A stretch of 64,000 nucleotides of DNA, taken from the NCBI GenBank assembly GCA_935421135.1, contig OW285189.1, positions 11,491,072-11,555,071 on the forward strand. Reading direction: 5' to 3'. The notes beneath the pieces were generated by a model. That model made no database searches. It was given only the letters and a program-made list of their open reading frames with translations, and was not told the origin of the DNA. The stretch is from Bugulina stolonifera. Taxonomy: Eukaryota; Bryozoa; Gymnolaemata; Cheilostomatida; Bugulidae. The position numbers were made by a program, and so were the translations under genes. Shown piece by piece: positions 12,093-23,487 of the stretch. Every line of letters starts with the position of its first letter. Position 1 is the stretch's first letter.

Positions 12093-13898
12093 ACACTAAA
12101 TTGGAGTCATCTAGTACCATAATTAATGATAAATAAACAATCTATCTGGTGTGCTCCATTCACATATAGCCAACTCTGGTGTTCTCATTCTGTGCAGTTG
12201 AGAGATAAGAGACCTGTAACAACAAATTATCCAAAATATGCCAGTGTATCATAGCACAACATAACTGAAGGCTATCCTAATTTACAAGTTTATAAATACT
12301 CAAAAAAATCATCGTGGCATAAAATAAGCCTTGTTTAGGCAAAGAAACTGATAACCAGCCAAGAAAAGTAACAATACTTTTTGTACCATTCACTTAGATG
12401 TATATGTATACAGCCCATGACGGTGATAGTGTGATATATGCACAATAATCCTACATATAAGATCGTAATACAATATACACACGGGGAGGGAGGGAGTCTG
12501 ATATACTGTCAGGCAAAGAACCATGACATGGGTACAGAAATTACAAAAGTGTGCAATGTAACACAATGAACATTCAGTATGAAATGGGATATTGTTCCAC
12601 ATACATGCTATTAGATACACAACTCAAGGTAGGCTATTTACAATATGAAGCTTGTGTGTCTACTTTGTTCTACATGCACATGTACGTACAATAAAATGTA
12701 TACATAATTATTATATTTGTGCCGTACTGGTGCCTTCCTCGCAAGTTTCATGTCCAATAGGACCTAACTCCTAACTATTATTTGGAGCAATACTGCCTTG
12801 ACATGTGTTCTTTTATGATCGTATCATACCTTCTTGTGTTGTCTCGACAATGCATATTTTTGACCTACCAGGGTACTTTACCTTTTCACTTATAACACAA
12901 GTCAGTTCATGTCCAAGTTCACCCACACTCGACCACGGTATTGGGGCAAACAAATTCGCTATATAAGGAGCTCCAGTTTTCTATTTACTCCTCAGTTGTT
13001 TGTGGGCTGCTAATCAAGTAGTATCTCAATTATTATATAGGCCTATTATGAAGCATTATGTTGTTTAATGCTAACACATAGATCACAAGATTTCCAAACT
13101 ACACTGGGTTGGGTTCCAAGTCCAGTGTCGCGGTTTCCTGCCGTTCCCTGCGCATAACTGGCTTCGTACCTGTTACACCTGTAGACGTTGGTCTACACCC
13201 TTTGGTAGACAGCCCAGCCCACACATCATTCGGCCTAGTTAGGCATTGTGTCCTACAAGTGGGCTAGCTGGAACACAGCCATTCGCCCCTCCAGCTGACA
13301 TTGGTACCTACTCTATGGCAGTCAGCCCATACATCTGCTCGCCTGTTAGGCCACAAGCGGGGTCGTCTCCCCTTAGCGTCTAGTATTGCCTCCTGTTACC
13401 TAAGGCCAGTTAGATGCAATATTCCATGTAGCTTTAGGTCTTTGCTAGTCTTCGCTAGTGGTTGGGTTGGGGGTGACACCACATACAATGAAGATAACAT
13501 TTCCATCAGAAGTATGGCTGAAGGATCCTAGGCGTGTCAAAATCATGTAAAATTGCACTTGCCTCCCTAAGGCCTAGTAGTCAGCAGCCTATCTGGTTGG
13601 CATTGCACCTGAGCTGGTCCTTCTTCCTGGTACAATTGTCGGCTACACCCTCACTACCTAGCCGGACACAACACATGTACTATTGTCAAGCTTTAATCCC
13701 GGTAAGTGCAGAGATGCAGCCGTTCATCACAATGACAAAATGGATATTTTTATAATTTCATCATCATTATCATCATCATCATGTTGTATTACAGTACAAA
13801 GATAATGATAAAAAAATACTATTATGAACTATCTTACGATTAGATTAATTTTGATATTAGAACACTAATCATCTTATCTTTTAAAATAAAACTAATAC
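12093..13898. other. Intergenic, no gene seen; GC-richer patch near 13080-13720
   Basis: No gene was recognised. From about 13080 to 13720 the sequence is visibly richer in G and C than its neighbours. It contains two diverged copies of a module of roughly 75 bases (around 13190-13270 and 13300-13380) with shared pieces such as cagccca and ttaggc. This looks like an old mobile-element fragment of unknown class. Two short forward frames here (13301-13755) have no family resemblance. Confidence 0.4.
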
Positions 13899-14554
13899 TG
13901 TGAAGTCTTTGTTAGAAATATACATTAGATTTAAAATTTCAGTAAGTTGTTTACTGCTATGCAATGGCTGCTTGATTCATCCACCCAAGCCCATTCTTTA
14001 TCCTGTTTCCTCCTACATGTACTTGCAACATTATTGCAAGACAAAGATCCGCTGCCACGTATGATTTACTGTTACAACAGCTATCAAGTGAATCATTTTT
14101 CTTATTTTTCATTTATCTGAGATATTTTACCATTAGGCATTTTGAGTTTAGAAGCCTAGCCGTAATAATGTAGGCTTTAGAACATCCTATATACACATAT
14201 TATAATTTCTATTATACAAGTTACAGCAAGTATACTCTAATACTAGCACTCTCCTGGATGGTGTTATCAAGGTATTTATTTAGCTCCATATTATTAAATA
14301 TTATTGGAAATAATGTTTTGTGTGCTTAATTTCTTGCAGTTTCATTTATAACTAGCATGTATATTTTACTTCTAACATTTCTTAATCAACTATACATACT
14401 CTATATTAGCTACATAACTATGCTTAAATGTTATTCTTCATTATTTTAGTTTCACGGTGCTAAGGTGCTAAGGCTATTATTATACAGAAATAAAAACGTA
14501 ACGCTAAACAAACAGCATCAGTGAATTCAAAGCTCAACCAGGGGGGCTGCTACA
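13899..14554 (+). repeat. 5' LTR of the BEL/Pao element
   Basis: Begins TGTGAAGTCTTTG and ends GGGGGGCTGCTACA. It contains a polyadenylation-like AATAAA at about 14489. It appears identical to the 3' LTR at a constant offset of 7848 bases. Confidence 0.96.
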
Positions 14555-15565
14555 GTGAAACTTGTGACATTTACTCGCCGCAAGGGAAACTCAAAACAAT
14601 CCTTCGTAGTAAGTGAAACCTGTACATGTACATTATCTACCTGTACGTATGAAACTCGGATATCTACAAGTAACTAAAACAAGTTCCAAACACACTACAT
14701 CAAATACCCTGATGTCAAGCTTCCCAATCAACAAAGAACTACCTTAACAAACTAAATTCCCCAAGCGAATCTGCTAACGTGCCAGCATACAAGAACTCCC
14801 TCAACTATACGTCAACAGGAAGAAAGTGTCAACAGAGCCAAGAGCCGGAGTCGGAGCCGCAGTAAAGTCTGTATTGAGCCAGGACCGGAGCCAGAGCCAG
14901 AGCGACAAATCTTCAGGACAGATAAGTTGTGTGGTTGAACTCTTAGTAACTGCATGTCTATGATCACAAAATCTACTAAACTAACTTCTTGATCACTAAC
15001 TTTCAGCTGCTTGTTAGTGAAGCATAGAGCTACTTTCTCTTTTTATATAGAGCAGTAATATTCTGTTTCTACTGAACAGTAAAGAGGTATAATTTTGGTT
15101 ATAACAATTCTATTAGGAATTTTGCTACACAGCCCCTATTTTTGCATAGTGCATGTACAAGTTTGTATATTTTCTATCATTGGTTGTGACAGTAAAATCA
15201 TACAGTGGCAACAGTGAATCTATGTCCCATTGAGCAGTAATTAATCATTTAATTAATCATCGACAGCTATTTATCAAAGCTGACCTTCGACCTTTGTTTG
15301 AGTAGATCAAACCACTGGTGCGTTGGCACTACCTCCTAGTTGTCTGTAAACAACCCAAGTTATTGGTGTGTGACCTATTGCCCAAGCAAGCCAGTATAGC
15401 AGTAAACACTTCTCTACTACAACAATAGTGTTGACATAGCAAAATAATTTCCTGCTGTATAACCAAGGGCAGAGATTTCACAATACCACTCCTATACTGT
15501 GTAACATATTTCAATTAAGAGTTGTATACCCTTTGTAAAAAGACTGTTTTAACCACTACACAGCA

Positions 15566-18500
15566 ATGGTAGAGTCTGTGCATAGTGAAACAGCGCATAG
15601 TGGAACAGCGCGTGATGGAACAGCGCGTGATGGAACAGCGCATGATGGAACAGCGCGTAGTGAAACAGCAGAGCAGAGCACGATAGATTTGGCGGCCAGT
15701 AAACCAGTCTATACTACGACACAGCATACCGAACAAAATACTAGATCTTCTCTCAGAATTCAAAATCTACCCATATTATCTGATTTGCAACAAGCGATAG
15801 AAGCCTTAAGCGTAATACATGCTTCCTTCCTCGAGGAATTAAGCGATAGAGATGTGCAACTGCATTATGAGCGCCTTGCTAGTATGGATAATGAGTTAAG
15901 TGTTGGTTTAACCCATGTTATACAGTTATATGAAAAGTTCAAAACTGCAAATGGCGACTTGGAAGTTAGTCCAACTTTGCGCAAAGAGGTAGACAGAGTT
16001 TCTGCAGATAATCGAGAATTAAGCGAAAATGTTTCTGATAGAATGGGTGACCTTAGCGCTAAGCCCAAGCATCATTCTAACGATGGCCCTAGTATTGAGA
16101 TACCGAGTCAACACCCAGATAAAGCGGCAGAGAAACCTGGTTGTGCCAGCGCTCGCAGTCAACGTAGCGTTCGCAGTCAACGTTCTAATCACAGCTCAAA
16201 TCATAAATCATTATCCTCCCGTAACTCGAGCAACCACAGCCAATCATTGAGAAGGCTGCGAGCAGAAGCCGAAGCTGCAGCTGCCAACAAACAAGCAATA
16301 CTAGAGGCAGAGATAGCATCTGCACAACTAGAAGAAGAGAGTCTTAAACTTCAGTCTCAAGTTCAGAAAAACAAAAGCCTGATGACCCAGGCTAAGCTCC
16401 AAGCTGAGCTACGAGCTGAAGTGCAGAAGCAAAAGATTTTTGCTGAAGCAATAGCAGAGGAGGAGGAACTGCGTGGTGATGCTGTATCACTCATGCGGCC
16501 TCCTTCAGTACGAAATTCGGGTATTAGACAGTCATCATACTCTCACTATTCTGAACATTTAGGGCTGCCAACCACACCTATGCGTCGACCGCCGGTAGAA
16601 ATACACAGGAACCCGATACTGGATCAGTCACCGACTTCCATTGTAAGCACCCACCCTGATTTTGCCAAGCACCTGGCTGAAGCCATTAATACGGTGCGGC
16701 AGAGGCCCGGAGAGCCACCAGTATTTTATGGTGACCCGCTCAAATATGCTGATTGGAAGACTACCTTTGAAGAGGCCTTTGACATGAGTCAATGCACCCC
16801 AGGGCAGAAGTGGCTTAAGCTTCAACAATATGTTGGGGGTAAGGCAATGGATGCTATCAATGGTTATTGTCGGGTAAAGACTGCAGACGCTTACCGAGAT
16901 GCATGGAGGAAACTAGACAAAAGATATGGTAAGCCTGAGGTTATAACAGAAGCCTTTGAGAAGAAGTTGGAAGACTGGCCAAAGATTAAGTCAAATGACG
17001 GAGAGCAACTAGAAAGGTTTGTTGATTTTCTCGAGTCTTGTGCAGCATATGACTCTGGTGACCTTAGCCTTGACTCTAAGGCGGCCAACAAGAACCTCAT
17101 TCTTAAGCTGCCATATGCTATAGCACTGAAGTGGTCTTCAAAGGCCACAAAACTAGAGAAGAAACATGGGAAGTTTCCCCCTCTCAGGGACTTCATTGAA
17201 TTTCTAACGGATGAATCTGACACAATGAACAATTCTTTGACACAAACTTTGCACAATATGAGTCTAAGTGAAAAACCTAATAAGCAGATGAAGTCAGATA
17301 ATTTTAAAAAGCCAGAAAGGAAAGCACATGTCAGAAATGCAGAATCAAAACCCAGTGTATGCCTCAAATGTAACATGTCTAATCACAGAACATCCAACTG
17401 CAATGATCTAGCTAAGTTGAGTCATGAGAAACAGGTTGAGTTCATGAAAAACAATTCGTTGTGCTTTTCTTGCCTGAAACCAAACCATATGTCAAAAGAT
17501 TGCAAAAACCCTGCCAAGTGCCGTAAAAACAATTGCAGCCAAAATCACCCAACTGTGTCACATGACTTTGTAATGTCTAGGCGCAAGGAACATGCTGAAA
17601 GTCAAAATGATAAGCAGCAAAATGGAAAGCCTTCCAATTACAATGAAACCAACAAGTCTTCTAAAACAAAACCAACTGATCAGAATGCAGCACCAAATGC
17701 AGGCGAAAAAAGTGCTGGAAGCAAACCAACAACACCACAACTAGTTCAAGTCGCTAATACAAACAATGCAGATACATGTAGGAGTTCACAGATCATGTCA
17801 TGGACCGTACCAGTTTTTGTATCTTCCAAATCTGATCCAAATAATGAAGTACTTGTTTATGCACTAATAGATTCTGGAGCTGACAATAGTTTCATCACAA
17901 ATAGCACACTAGCAAAACTTAACACAAGTGATGTCAAAAACTCTGATTTGAACATGAGCACACTGAGCAATGTTGATGGTGATACAGTGAGCAGGGCTGA
18001 GGTCTTCGGACTACAAGTACGTGGATACAACCACCACAAGTACCTAAACTTACCAAATGTGTATGCACAAACAAAAATCCCCCTCAACCGGGACCACATC
18101 CCGACACCAGATTCTGTACGAAAGTGGCCTCACTTACGTCACCTTTCCAACAAGCTCATGCCACTACGAGAGGACATAGATGTAGGTCTTCTTATAGGTG
18201 GCAACCTGACACAAGCATATATTCCAAGAGACTATATTGTCGGCAGTGATGATGAACCCTTTGCCAAATTGACAGACTTAGGTTGGGCTCTAATGGGTGA
18301 TTCAACACCTCCACAGATAGCTACAAACCAAATAAGAGTAACTGCTAACATACTGCAGACTCCTACAGTTGACAGATCAAAAATTGACTTCCTTGTAAAA
18401 CCTGACACACATAATGAACAAGTAGCACAGCTGATCAGCATTCTTAGCTCTGACTTCAAAGCGTCCAACAGTGACGAAACAAACACTCTTTCTATAGACG

Positions 18501-21500
18501 ATGTCGAATTTTTGAAATTAATGAAAGAACAAATCTATAAGGATGAAGATGGCTACATGACAATGCCACTGCCCTTTAAACATAAACCTCAAGCTAATAA
18601 CTCGAAGCAAATTGCAGCTCGGCGCTTTAAGCTACTCCAAAAGAAGCTCACTGACTCCGCCTTTTCGGACCACTACCGCCAATTTATGAATGAGATAATA
18701 GCACAGGGTGATGCTGAATTAGTACCAAAGGATGAGCAGGACAATCCAAAATCTTGGTACATACCTCACTTTGGTGTGTACCACCCAAAGAAACCGAACA
18801 AAATTCGGGTAGTATTTGATGGTGCTGCCAAGGTGGGAGGTATGTGCCTGAACGACTACCTTCTTCAAGGGCCAGACCAACTCAACAGCCTAGTTGGGAT
18901 CCTGATGCGATTCCGAAAGGAGCAGATAGGAGTGACCTGTGACATTGCCAGAATGTTCCATCAATTCCGTGTCATTCCAGAGCACAGAGACTTTCTCAGG
19001 TTTCTCTGGTTTAATGACCAAGACGAAATTGTTAGTTACCGCATGAAGGTGCATATCTTTGGCGCCACTTCATCCCCTGCATGTACGACCTTTGGCCTTC
19101 GCACTCTGTGTGAGACAAGTAACAACAGTAACTCATCATCTAAAGCATTCATCAGAGATAATTTCTATGTTGATGACGGACTAATAAGCTTTCCCAATGC
19201 TGACGCCGCAAAAACACTGATCAGTGACGCTATTTCAATTTGCAGGGAAGGAAACCTCCGTCTACATAAGTTTGCCTCCAATTCACCTGAATTTCTCCAA
19301 TTCTTGCCAGAATCAGAAAGGAACATCCAAGATATCCAATCTCTATCACCAGATGATGTTTCTCAGCCAATGGAACGCACACTAGGACTTCTCTGGTCAC
19401 TAAAATCGGATAGCTTCCAGTTTAGCTTTACTCCAAAGGAGAGCCCTCGCACCCGGCGGGGCATTCTTTCTACCATTGCCTCAATTTATGACCCACTTGG
19501 ATTCCTATCTCCATTCATTTTGCAGGGAAAGAATATTTTGCAGGACATGTGCCGGGTTGCAACATCTTGGGACGATCCTCTTACTGGAGAGCTGCTGTCA
19601 CGGTGGGAGAGCTGGGAATCATCGCTACCTGACCTCATCAATATAAACATCTCACGTTGCTACAAACCACCTGGATTTGGCGCCATCACCAGAGCCGAAC
19701 TACACCACTTCTCAGATGCCAGCACCTCTGGCTACGGAGGAGTTAGTTACCTGAGACTCGTCAACGCTGAAGACAAAGTTCACTGCTCATTGTTAATGAG
19801 TAAAGCCAGGGTGGCCCCGCTCAAGGCAATTACCATTCCACGTCTCGAACTGCAAGCAGCCGTTGTGTCATCTAAGCTGTCCAGCCTTATCAGAGCTGAA
19901 ATTGGAGTGAAAGTAACAGAAACATTTTGGACAGATTCTCAAGTAGTTCTTGGATACTTGAAAAACAAAACAAAGAAATTCCATGTCTATGTCACAAATA
20001 GGATACAGCAAGTAAGGGACAACTGCGACCCTGAAAACTGGTTCTATATCCCAACATCTGTCAATCCCGCTGATCACGCCTCTAGAGGCATGACGATAAA
20101 CCAGTTAATCAACTCGAATTGGTTCACAGGGCCAGATTTTCTTTTGTGTGAGCCAATTATGATGCCAGAGCAACCGACACCACAGGTAAGAGTCGATGAC
20201 CTGGAAGTCAAAGCTCTATCAGCAACAAGCCAAAAACCGCCATTCAGCCTAAGCCAGCGCTTAGAACGCTTTTCCAGCTGGAAAACTGCATTGAAAGCGA
20301 TTGGTGCCCTTGTCAATAAACTTCATGCACTCAAAAATAAACAATCCAGTCCAACCGCCAAACACGACTTGATAGTGAGCCTAATAATCAAATCTATCCA
20401 AGAAGAAAACTTTCCAGAGTTAAAGACTCTTTCAAATGGTAACCAACTAACTAAAGGCAGCTCAATATATAATCTGGATCCCTTCATAGATGACAGTGGC
20501 CTTATGAGGGTAGGTGGAAGGTTGGGTGAGAGCTCTCTCACATATGCAGAGAGACATCCTATCATACTACCACGTAACAGCCACACCACGGTGCTCCTAA
20601 CACGTCACTACCATGAAGCTGCTGCCCATCAAGGTCGAACAACAACATTAGCAAAGATACGTAGCGCAGGCTACTGGATTGTAAATGGTCAATCTGCAAT
20701 CTCATCTCTGATCCACAAATGTGTGACATGCAGAAAAATCAGAGCTAGCCCAAGTATCCCACAAATGTCGCAGCTACCTGATTCACGCACCACCCCTAGC
20801 CCTCCATTTACGTGTGTGGGACTCGATTGCTTTGGCCCTTTTGTAGTTAAAGAAAGGAGATCTGAGATTAAGAGATATGGCCTTATAGTGACCTGCTTAG
20901 CCAGCCGCGCAGTTCATATAGAGGTTCTTGATGACATGAGTACAACCTCATTCATCAATGGCTTCAGGAATGTGGTCTCTATCAGAGGTCCAATAGCAGA
21001 GGTTAGATGTGATCAAGGCACCAACTTTGTTGGAGCTATCTCTGAACTGTCAAGGAAGGGGGAACTCGAATTTAAACTGAATCCTCCCAATGCCAGTCAT
21101 ATGGGAGGTGTGTGGGAGCGAATGATCAGAATTGCTAGAAACGTGCTAATGGGGATTGCGAAATCGCATCCTGGAAGGTTGGACACAAGTGGGCTTCGGA
21201 CCCTATTCTACGAGGTCATGTCAATTATCAACTCAAGGCCTCTATCAGCAGTCAGCGAAGAGCAAGTTCCCTTAACTCCAAACATGTTGCTGACCATGAA
21301 GTTCGATGTGGTCTTACCACCACCACACACCTTTGAAGAAGCTGATGTATACTCTCGGAAGCGCTGGAGAGCGGTGCAGCACTTAGCCAACGTGTTCTGG
21401 AAACGCTGGAAAACTGAGTATCTAGCTAATTTGCAATCGCGACAAAAATGGATAAAAGATTTACCCGACATCAAACAAGGGGCAATAGTGCGCATTCAGG

Positions 21501-21694
21501 AGACTAATGTACCGCGGCAAAACTGGAAAATGGCGAAAGTTGCTAAATGTATAAAATCAGCCGATAATCGCATCCGCTCAGTCAAACTATTGCTGGGTAA
21601 TACAAAACAGCCTAGAAATTCTGAAAATTATCTTACTCGACCAGTTTCAAAACTTGTTATACTGATTGACAATGTCGACAAAGTCGATTGCTAG
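15566..21694 (+). CDS. Gag-Pol polyprotein of the BEL/Pao retrotransposon
   Basis: A single 2042-residue open frame. The N-terminus carries a short degenerate repeat (GTARDGTARDGTAHDG, encoded by a 15-bp tandem repeat), and a coiled-coil-like Ala/Glu/Gln-rich stretch lies near 230-300. A Pao-type gag domain follows near 380-520 and two CCHC zinc knuckles at about 599-612 and 633-646. An aspartic protease motif DSGA is at 769-772. Reverse transcriptase has YVDD at 1201-1204. RNase H starts around FSDAS (Asp 1384). Integrase has an HHCC zinc-binding region near 1681-1720 and catalytic candidates D1754, D1816 and E1851. The Pao family places RT, RNase H and integrase in this order. No stop or frameshift is seen, so Gag and Pol would be made as one polyprotein. 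The first ATG of the frame was taken as the start. Function: reverse transcription and integration of the element. Confidence 0.96.
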   Translation: MVESVHSETAHSGTARDGTARDGTAHDGTARSETAEQSTIDLAASKPVYTTTQHTEQNTRSSLRIQNLPILSDLQQAIEALSVIHASFLEELSDRDVQLHYERLASMDNELSVGLTHVIQLYEKFKTANGDLEVSPTLRKEVDRVSADNRELSENVSDRMGDLSAKPKHHSNDGPSIEIPSQHPDKAAEKPGCASARSQRSVRSQRSNHSSNHKSLSSRNSSNHSQSLRRLRAEAEAAAANKQAILEAEIASAQLEEESLKLQSQVQKNKSLMTQAKLQAELRAEVQKQKIFAEAIAEEEELRGDAVSLMRPPSVRNSGIRQSSYSHYSEHLGLPTTPMRRPPVEIHRNPILDQSPTSIVSTHPDFAKHLAEAINTVRQRPGEPPVFYGDPLKYADWKTTFEEAFDMSQCTPGQKWLKLQQYVGGKAMDAINGYCRVKTADAYRDAWRKLDKRYGKPEVITEAFEKKLEDWPKIKSNDGEQLERFVDFLESCAAYDSGDLSLDSKAANKNLILKLPYAIALKWSSKATKLEKKHGKFPPLRDFIEFLTDESDTMNNSLTQTLHNMSLSEKPNKQMKSDNFKKPERKAHVRNAESKPSVCLKCNMSNHRTSNCNDLAKLSHEKQVEFMKNNSLCFSCLKPNHMSKDCKNPAKCRKNNCSQNHPTVSHDFVMSRRKEHAESQNDKQQNGKPSNYNETNKSSKTKPTDQNAAPNAGEKSAGSKPTTPQLVQVANTNNADTCRSSQIMSWTVPVFVSSKSDPNNEVLVYALIDSGADNSFITNSTLAKLNTSDVKNSDLNMSTLSNVDGDTVSRAEVFGLQVRGYNHHKYLNLPNVYAQTKIPLNRDHIPTPDSVRKWPHLRHLSNKLMPLREDIDVGLLIGGNLTQAYIPRDYIVGSDDEPFAKLTDLGWALMGDSTPPQIATNQIRVTANILQTPTVDRSKIDFLVKPDTHNEQVAQLISILSSDFKASNSDETNTLSIDDVEFLKLMKEQIYKDEDGYMTMPLPFKHKPQANNSKQIAARRFKLLQKKLTDSAFSDHYRQFMNEIIAQGDAELVPKDEQDNPKSWYIPHFGVYHPKKPNKIRVVFDGAAKVGGMCLNDYLLQGPDQLNSLVGILMRFRKEQIGVTCDIARMFHQFRVIPEHRDFLRFLWFNDQDEIVSYRMKVHIFGATSSPACTTFGLRTLCETSNNSNSSSKAFIRDNFYVDDGLISFPNADAAKTLISDAISICREGNLRLHKFASNSPEFLQFLPESERNIQDIQSLSPDDVSQPMERTLGLLWSLKSDSFQFSFTPKESPRTRRGILSTIASIYDPLGFLSPFILQGKNILQDMCRVATSWDDPLTGELLSRWESWESSLPDLININISRCYKPPGFGAITRAELHHFSDASTSGYGGVSYLRLVNAEDKVHCSLLMSKARVAPLKAITIPRLELQAAVVSSKLSSLIRAEIGVKVTETFWTDSQVVLGYLKNKTKKFHVYVTNRIQQVRDNCDPENWFYIPTSVNPADHASRGMTINQLINSNWFTGPDFLLCEPIMMPEQPTPQVRVDDLEVKALSATSQKPPFSLSQRLERFSSWKTALKAIGALVNKLHALKNKQSSPTAKHDLIVSLIIKSIQEENFPELKTLSNGNQLTKGSSIYNLDPFIDDSGLMRVGGRLGESSLTYAERHPIILPRNSHTTVLLTRHYHEAAAHQGRTTTLAKIRSAGYWIVNGQSAISSLIHKCVTCRKIRASPSIPQMSQLPDSRTTPSPPFTCVGLDCFGPFVVKERRSEIKRYGLIVTCLASRAVHIEVLDDMSTTSFINGFRNVVSIRGPIAEVRCDQGTNFVGAISELSRKGELEFKLNPPNASHMGGVWERMIRIARNVLMGIAKSHPGRLDTSGLRTLFYEVMSIINSRPLSAVSEEQVPLTPNMLLTMKFDVVLPPPHTFEEADVYSRKRWRAVQHLANVFWKRWKTEYLANLQSRQKWIKDLPDIKQGAIVRIQETNVPRQNWKMAKVAKCIKSADNRIRSVKLLLGNTKQPRNSENYLTRPVSKLVILIDNVDKVDC

Positions 21695-21737
21695 AAAATG
21701 AATAGTGTTGTAAACCTTGTTAGATTTGTGAAATTTT

Positions 21738-21746
21738 AGGTGGGAG
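21738..21746 (+). other. Polypurine tract
   Basis: aggtgggag lies directly before the TG of the 3' LTR, where plus-strand DNA synthesis is primed in LTR retrotransposons. The position is convincing; the 5' limit is inferred. Confidence 0.7.
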
Positions 21747-22402
21747 TGTGAAGTCTTTGTTAGAAATATACATTAGATTTAAAATTTCAGTAAGTTGTTT
21801 ACTGCTATGCAATGGCTGCTTGATTCATCCACCCAAGCCCATTCTTTATCCTGTTTCCTCCTACATGTACTTGCAACATTATTGCAAGACAAAGATCCGC
21901 TGCCACGTATGATTTACTGTTACAACAGCTATCAAGTGAATCATTTTTCTTATTTTTCATTTATCTGAGATATTTTACCATTAGGCATTTTGAGTTTAGA
22001 AGCCTAGCCGTAATAATGTAGGCTTTAGAACATCCTATATACACATATTATAATTTCTATTATACAAGTTACAGCAAGTATACTCTAATACTAGCACTCT
22101 CCTGGATGGTGTTATCAAGGTATTTATTTAGCTCCATATTATTAAATATTATTGGAAATAATGTTTTGTGTGCTTAATTTCTTGCAGTTTCATTTATAAC
22201 TAGCATGTATATTTTACTTCTAACATTTCTTAATCAACTATACATACTCTATATTAGCTACATAACTATGCTTAAATGTTATTCTTCATTATTTTAGTTT
22301 CACGGTGCTAAGGTGCTAAGGCTATTATTATACAGAAATAAAAACGTAACGCTAAACAAACAGCATCAGTGAATTCAAAGCTCAACCAGGGGGGCTGCTA
22401 CA
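21747..22402 (+). repeat. 3' LTR of the BEL/Pao element
   Basis: Same start, end and, by eye, the same sequence as the 5' LTR. It is followed by the aatac duplication. Confidence 0.96.
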
Positions 22403-22706
22403 AATACAAATATTATTTCATTTAAATAAAATTAAGTTAACTAATTCAAGGAGTTAATCTCACCTGACTTTAGGAGAATTACTATAATTAATAATTATAT
22501 TAAATAAAATAAACAATTTCATTTTGGATTTTTCACTAGTAGAATCAGGCCTACCAAGCCTGTCTCCCTGATTCTGTAGGAGACTCATTGATTTTTCAAC
22601 TTAAATTTTGGTACCTTACCCCGCCAAATAGACACCCCTCCCCCACCCAAATGCTGAATCTCTCTGATTTTCATCAGTTGAACTTGGCAGGCCTGAGTAG
22701 AAAAGA

Positions 22707-22749
22707 ATTGTCAATTAACCATACACTTAGTGTATGGTCAATTGACAAT
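22707..22749. repeat. Near-perfect 43-bp palindrome
   Basis: The 21-base arms (22707-22727 and 22729-22749) pair with a single mismatch around a 1-base centre. The core reads accatacacttagtgtatgg. Confidence 0.75.
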
Positions 22750-22755
22750 GTAATA

Positions 22756-22806
22756 GTATAGTGTTAGTGTAGTACTATATTACGCATTGTACACTAATCA
22801 CTATAC
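22756..22806. repeat. Inverted repeat next to the 22707 palindrome
   Basis: gtatagtgttagtgta (22756-22771) is complementary to tacactaatcactatac (22790-22806) apart from one extra base, leaving an 18-base loop. Together with the adjacent palindrome it suggests the remains of a foldback element. Confidence 0.6.
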
Positions 22807-23487
22807 AACATAACGATAATTATTAATTTCGCCATGCATTGGCATTAGAAAAATGCGCATGAGGCCATAAAATAGTGCTAGTCAGTGCTGTTTATAAGCG
22901 GGTTCGACTTTTTATTTCTACCCCATTGACATTGCTTGCAAAATTTAGTCAGCATGGCCCAATAAGTGGGTCAGGGAGGTGAAGAGAACCTACATAAACA
23001 CATCGCCATTTTCCGTTCTTTGTTATTGTTTTGATATTACAGCGCAGAATTTTTATCTTCAATGTTTTGGTTTAATAGTATTATTGGACATTTAATTATT
23101 ATATATTTAATTTAACATTTACCTTTTTTAGGTTGGTATTTTAATAAATATTTTTTACTATTAGTTATTTATCTACACGTAAGTTAAGATTTATTGGCGT
23201 CATATTATTGTATCTTGAGTAACTAAACTTCTTCCTCAAAACTAACCAATTGCTAGCCGACCTATTAATAGTGTAACCAATGAATGCGTTTGTTTTATCA
23301 CATGGTAGATACCACGCCTACCTTTTCAATACCAAAACAAAGATTGCCAACCCGGTGTAGAAACAAAACAGCTGGCAACACCGGTTCTTTGTCCGCTTTG
23401 TCACTTAAAAGTTTGACTTCCTATCTTGCGTTCCTTTATTTGGTAAATATAAAACTTTTTGATCAATGTTTAGTTATTTTAACCACG

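Larger units (their letters stand above)
13899..22402 (+). mobile_element. Complete BEL/Pao LTR retrotransposon
   Basis: The 8504-bp element is bounded by 656-bp direct LTRs that start TG and end CA. It is flanked by the 5-bp duplication aatac (13894-13898 and 22403-22407), the size typical of BEL/Pao. Order: LTR, about 1 kb leader, a single Gag-Pol frame (15566-21694), a purine-rich polypurine tract (aggtgggag, 21738-21746), LTR. By eye the two LTRs are identical with no indels, and the reading frame is open throughout, so insertion was recent and the copy could be active. I could not assign a primer-binding site right after the 5' LTR. Confidence 0.96.
22403..23487. other. Intergenic / presumed promoter region of the zinc-finger gene
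   Basis: AT-rich spacer between the retrotransposon and the zinc-finger gene. It holds two inverted repeats (22707-22749 and 22756-22806). The part from about 22800 to 23487 should contain the promoter and 5' UTR of the downstream gene. An in-frame upstream ATG at 23284 exists but precedes any family similarity. No clear TATA box was identified. Confidence 0.5.

Noticed and set aside
13301..13755. Two short forward reading frames
   Set aside because: No recognisable domain, no splice context, and located in a probable old repeat.
15200..15225. tggcaacagtga as primer-binding site of the retrotransposon
   Set aside because: It lies about 650 bases after the 5' LTR, much too far for a primer-binding site.
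16891..17376. 161-codon minus-strand frame inside the retrotransposon
   Set aside because: Antisense shadow of the Gag coding sequence.
23284..23487. In-frame N-terminal extension of the zinc-finger protein
   Set aside because: The extra 68 residues show no family similarity and the region is AT-rich like a 5' UTR; the ATG at 23488 fits the conserved N-terminus.
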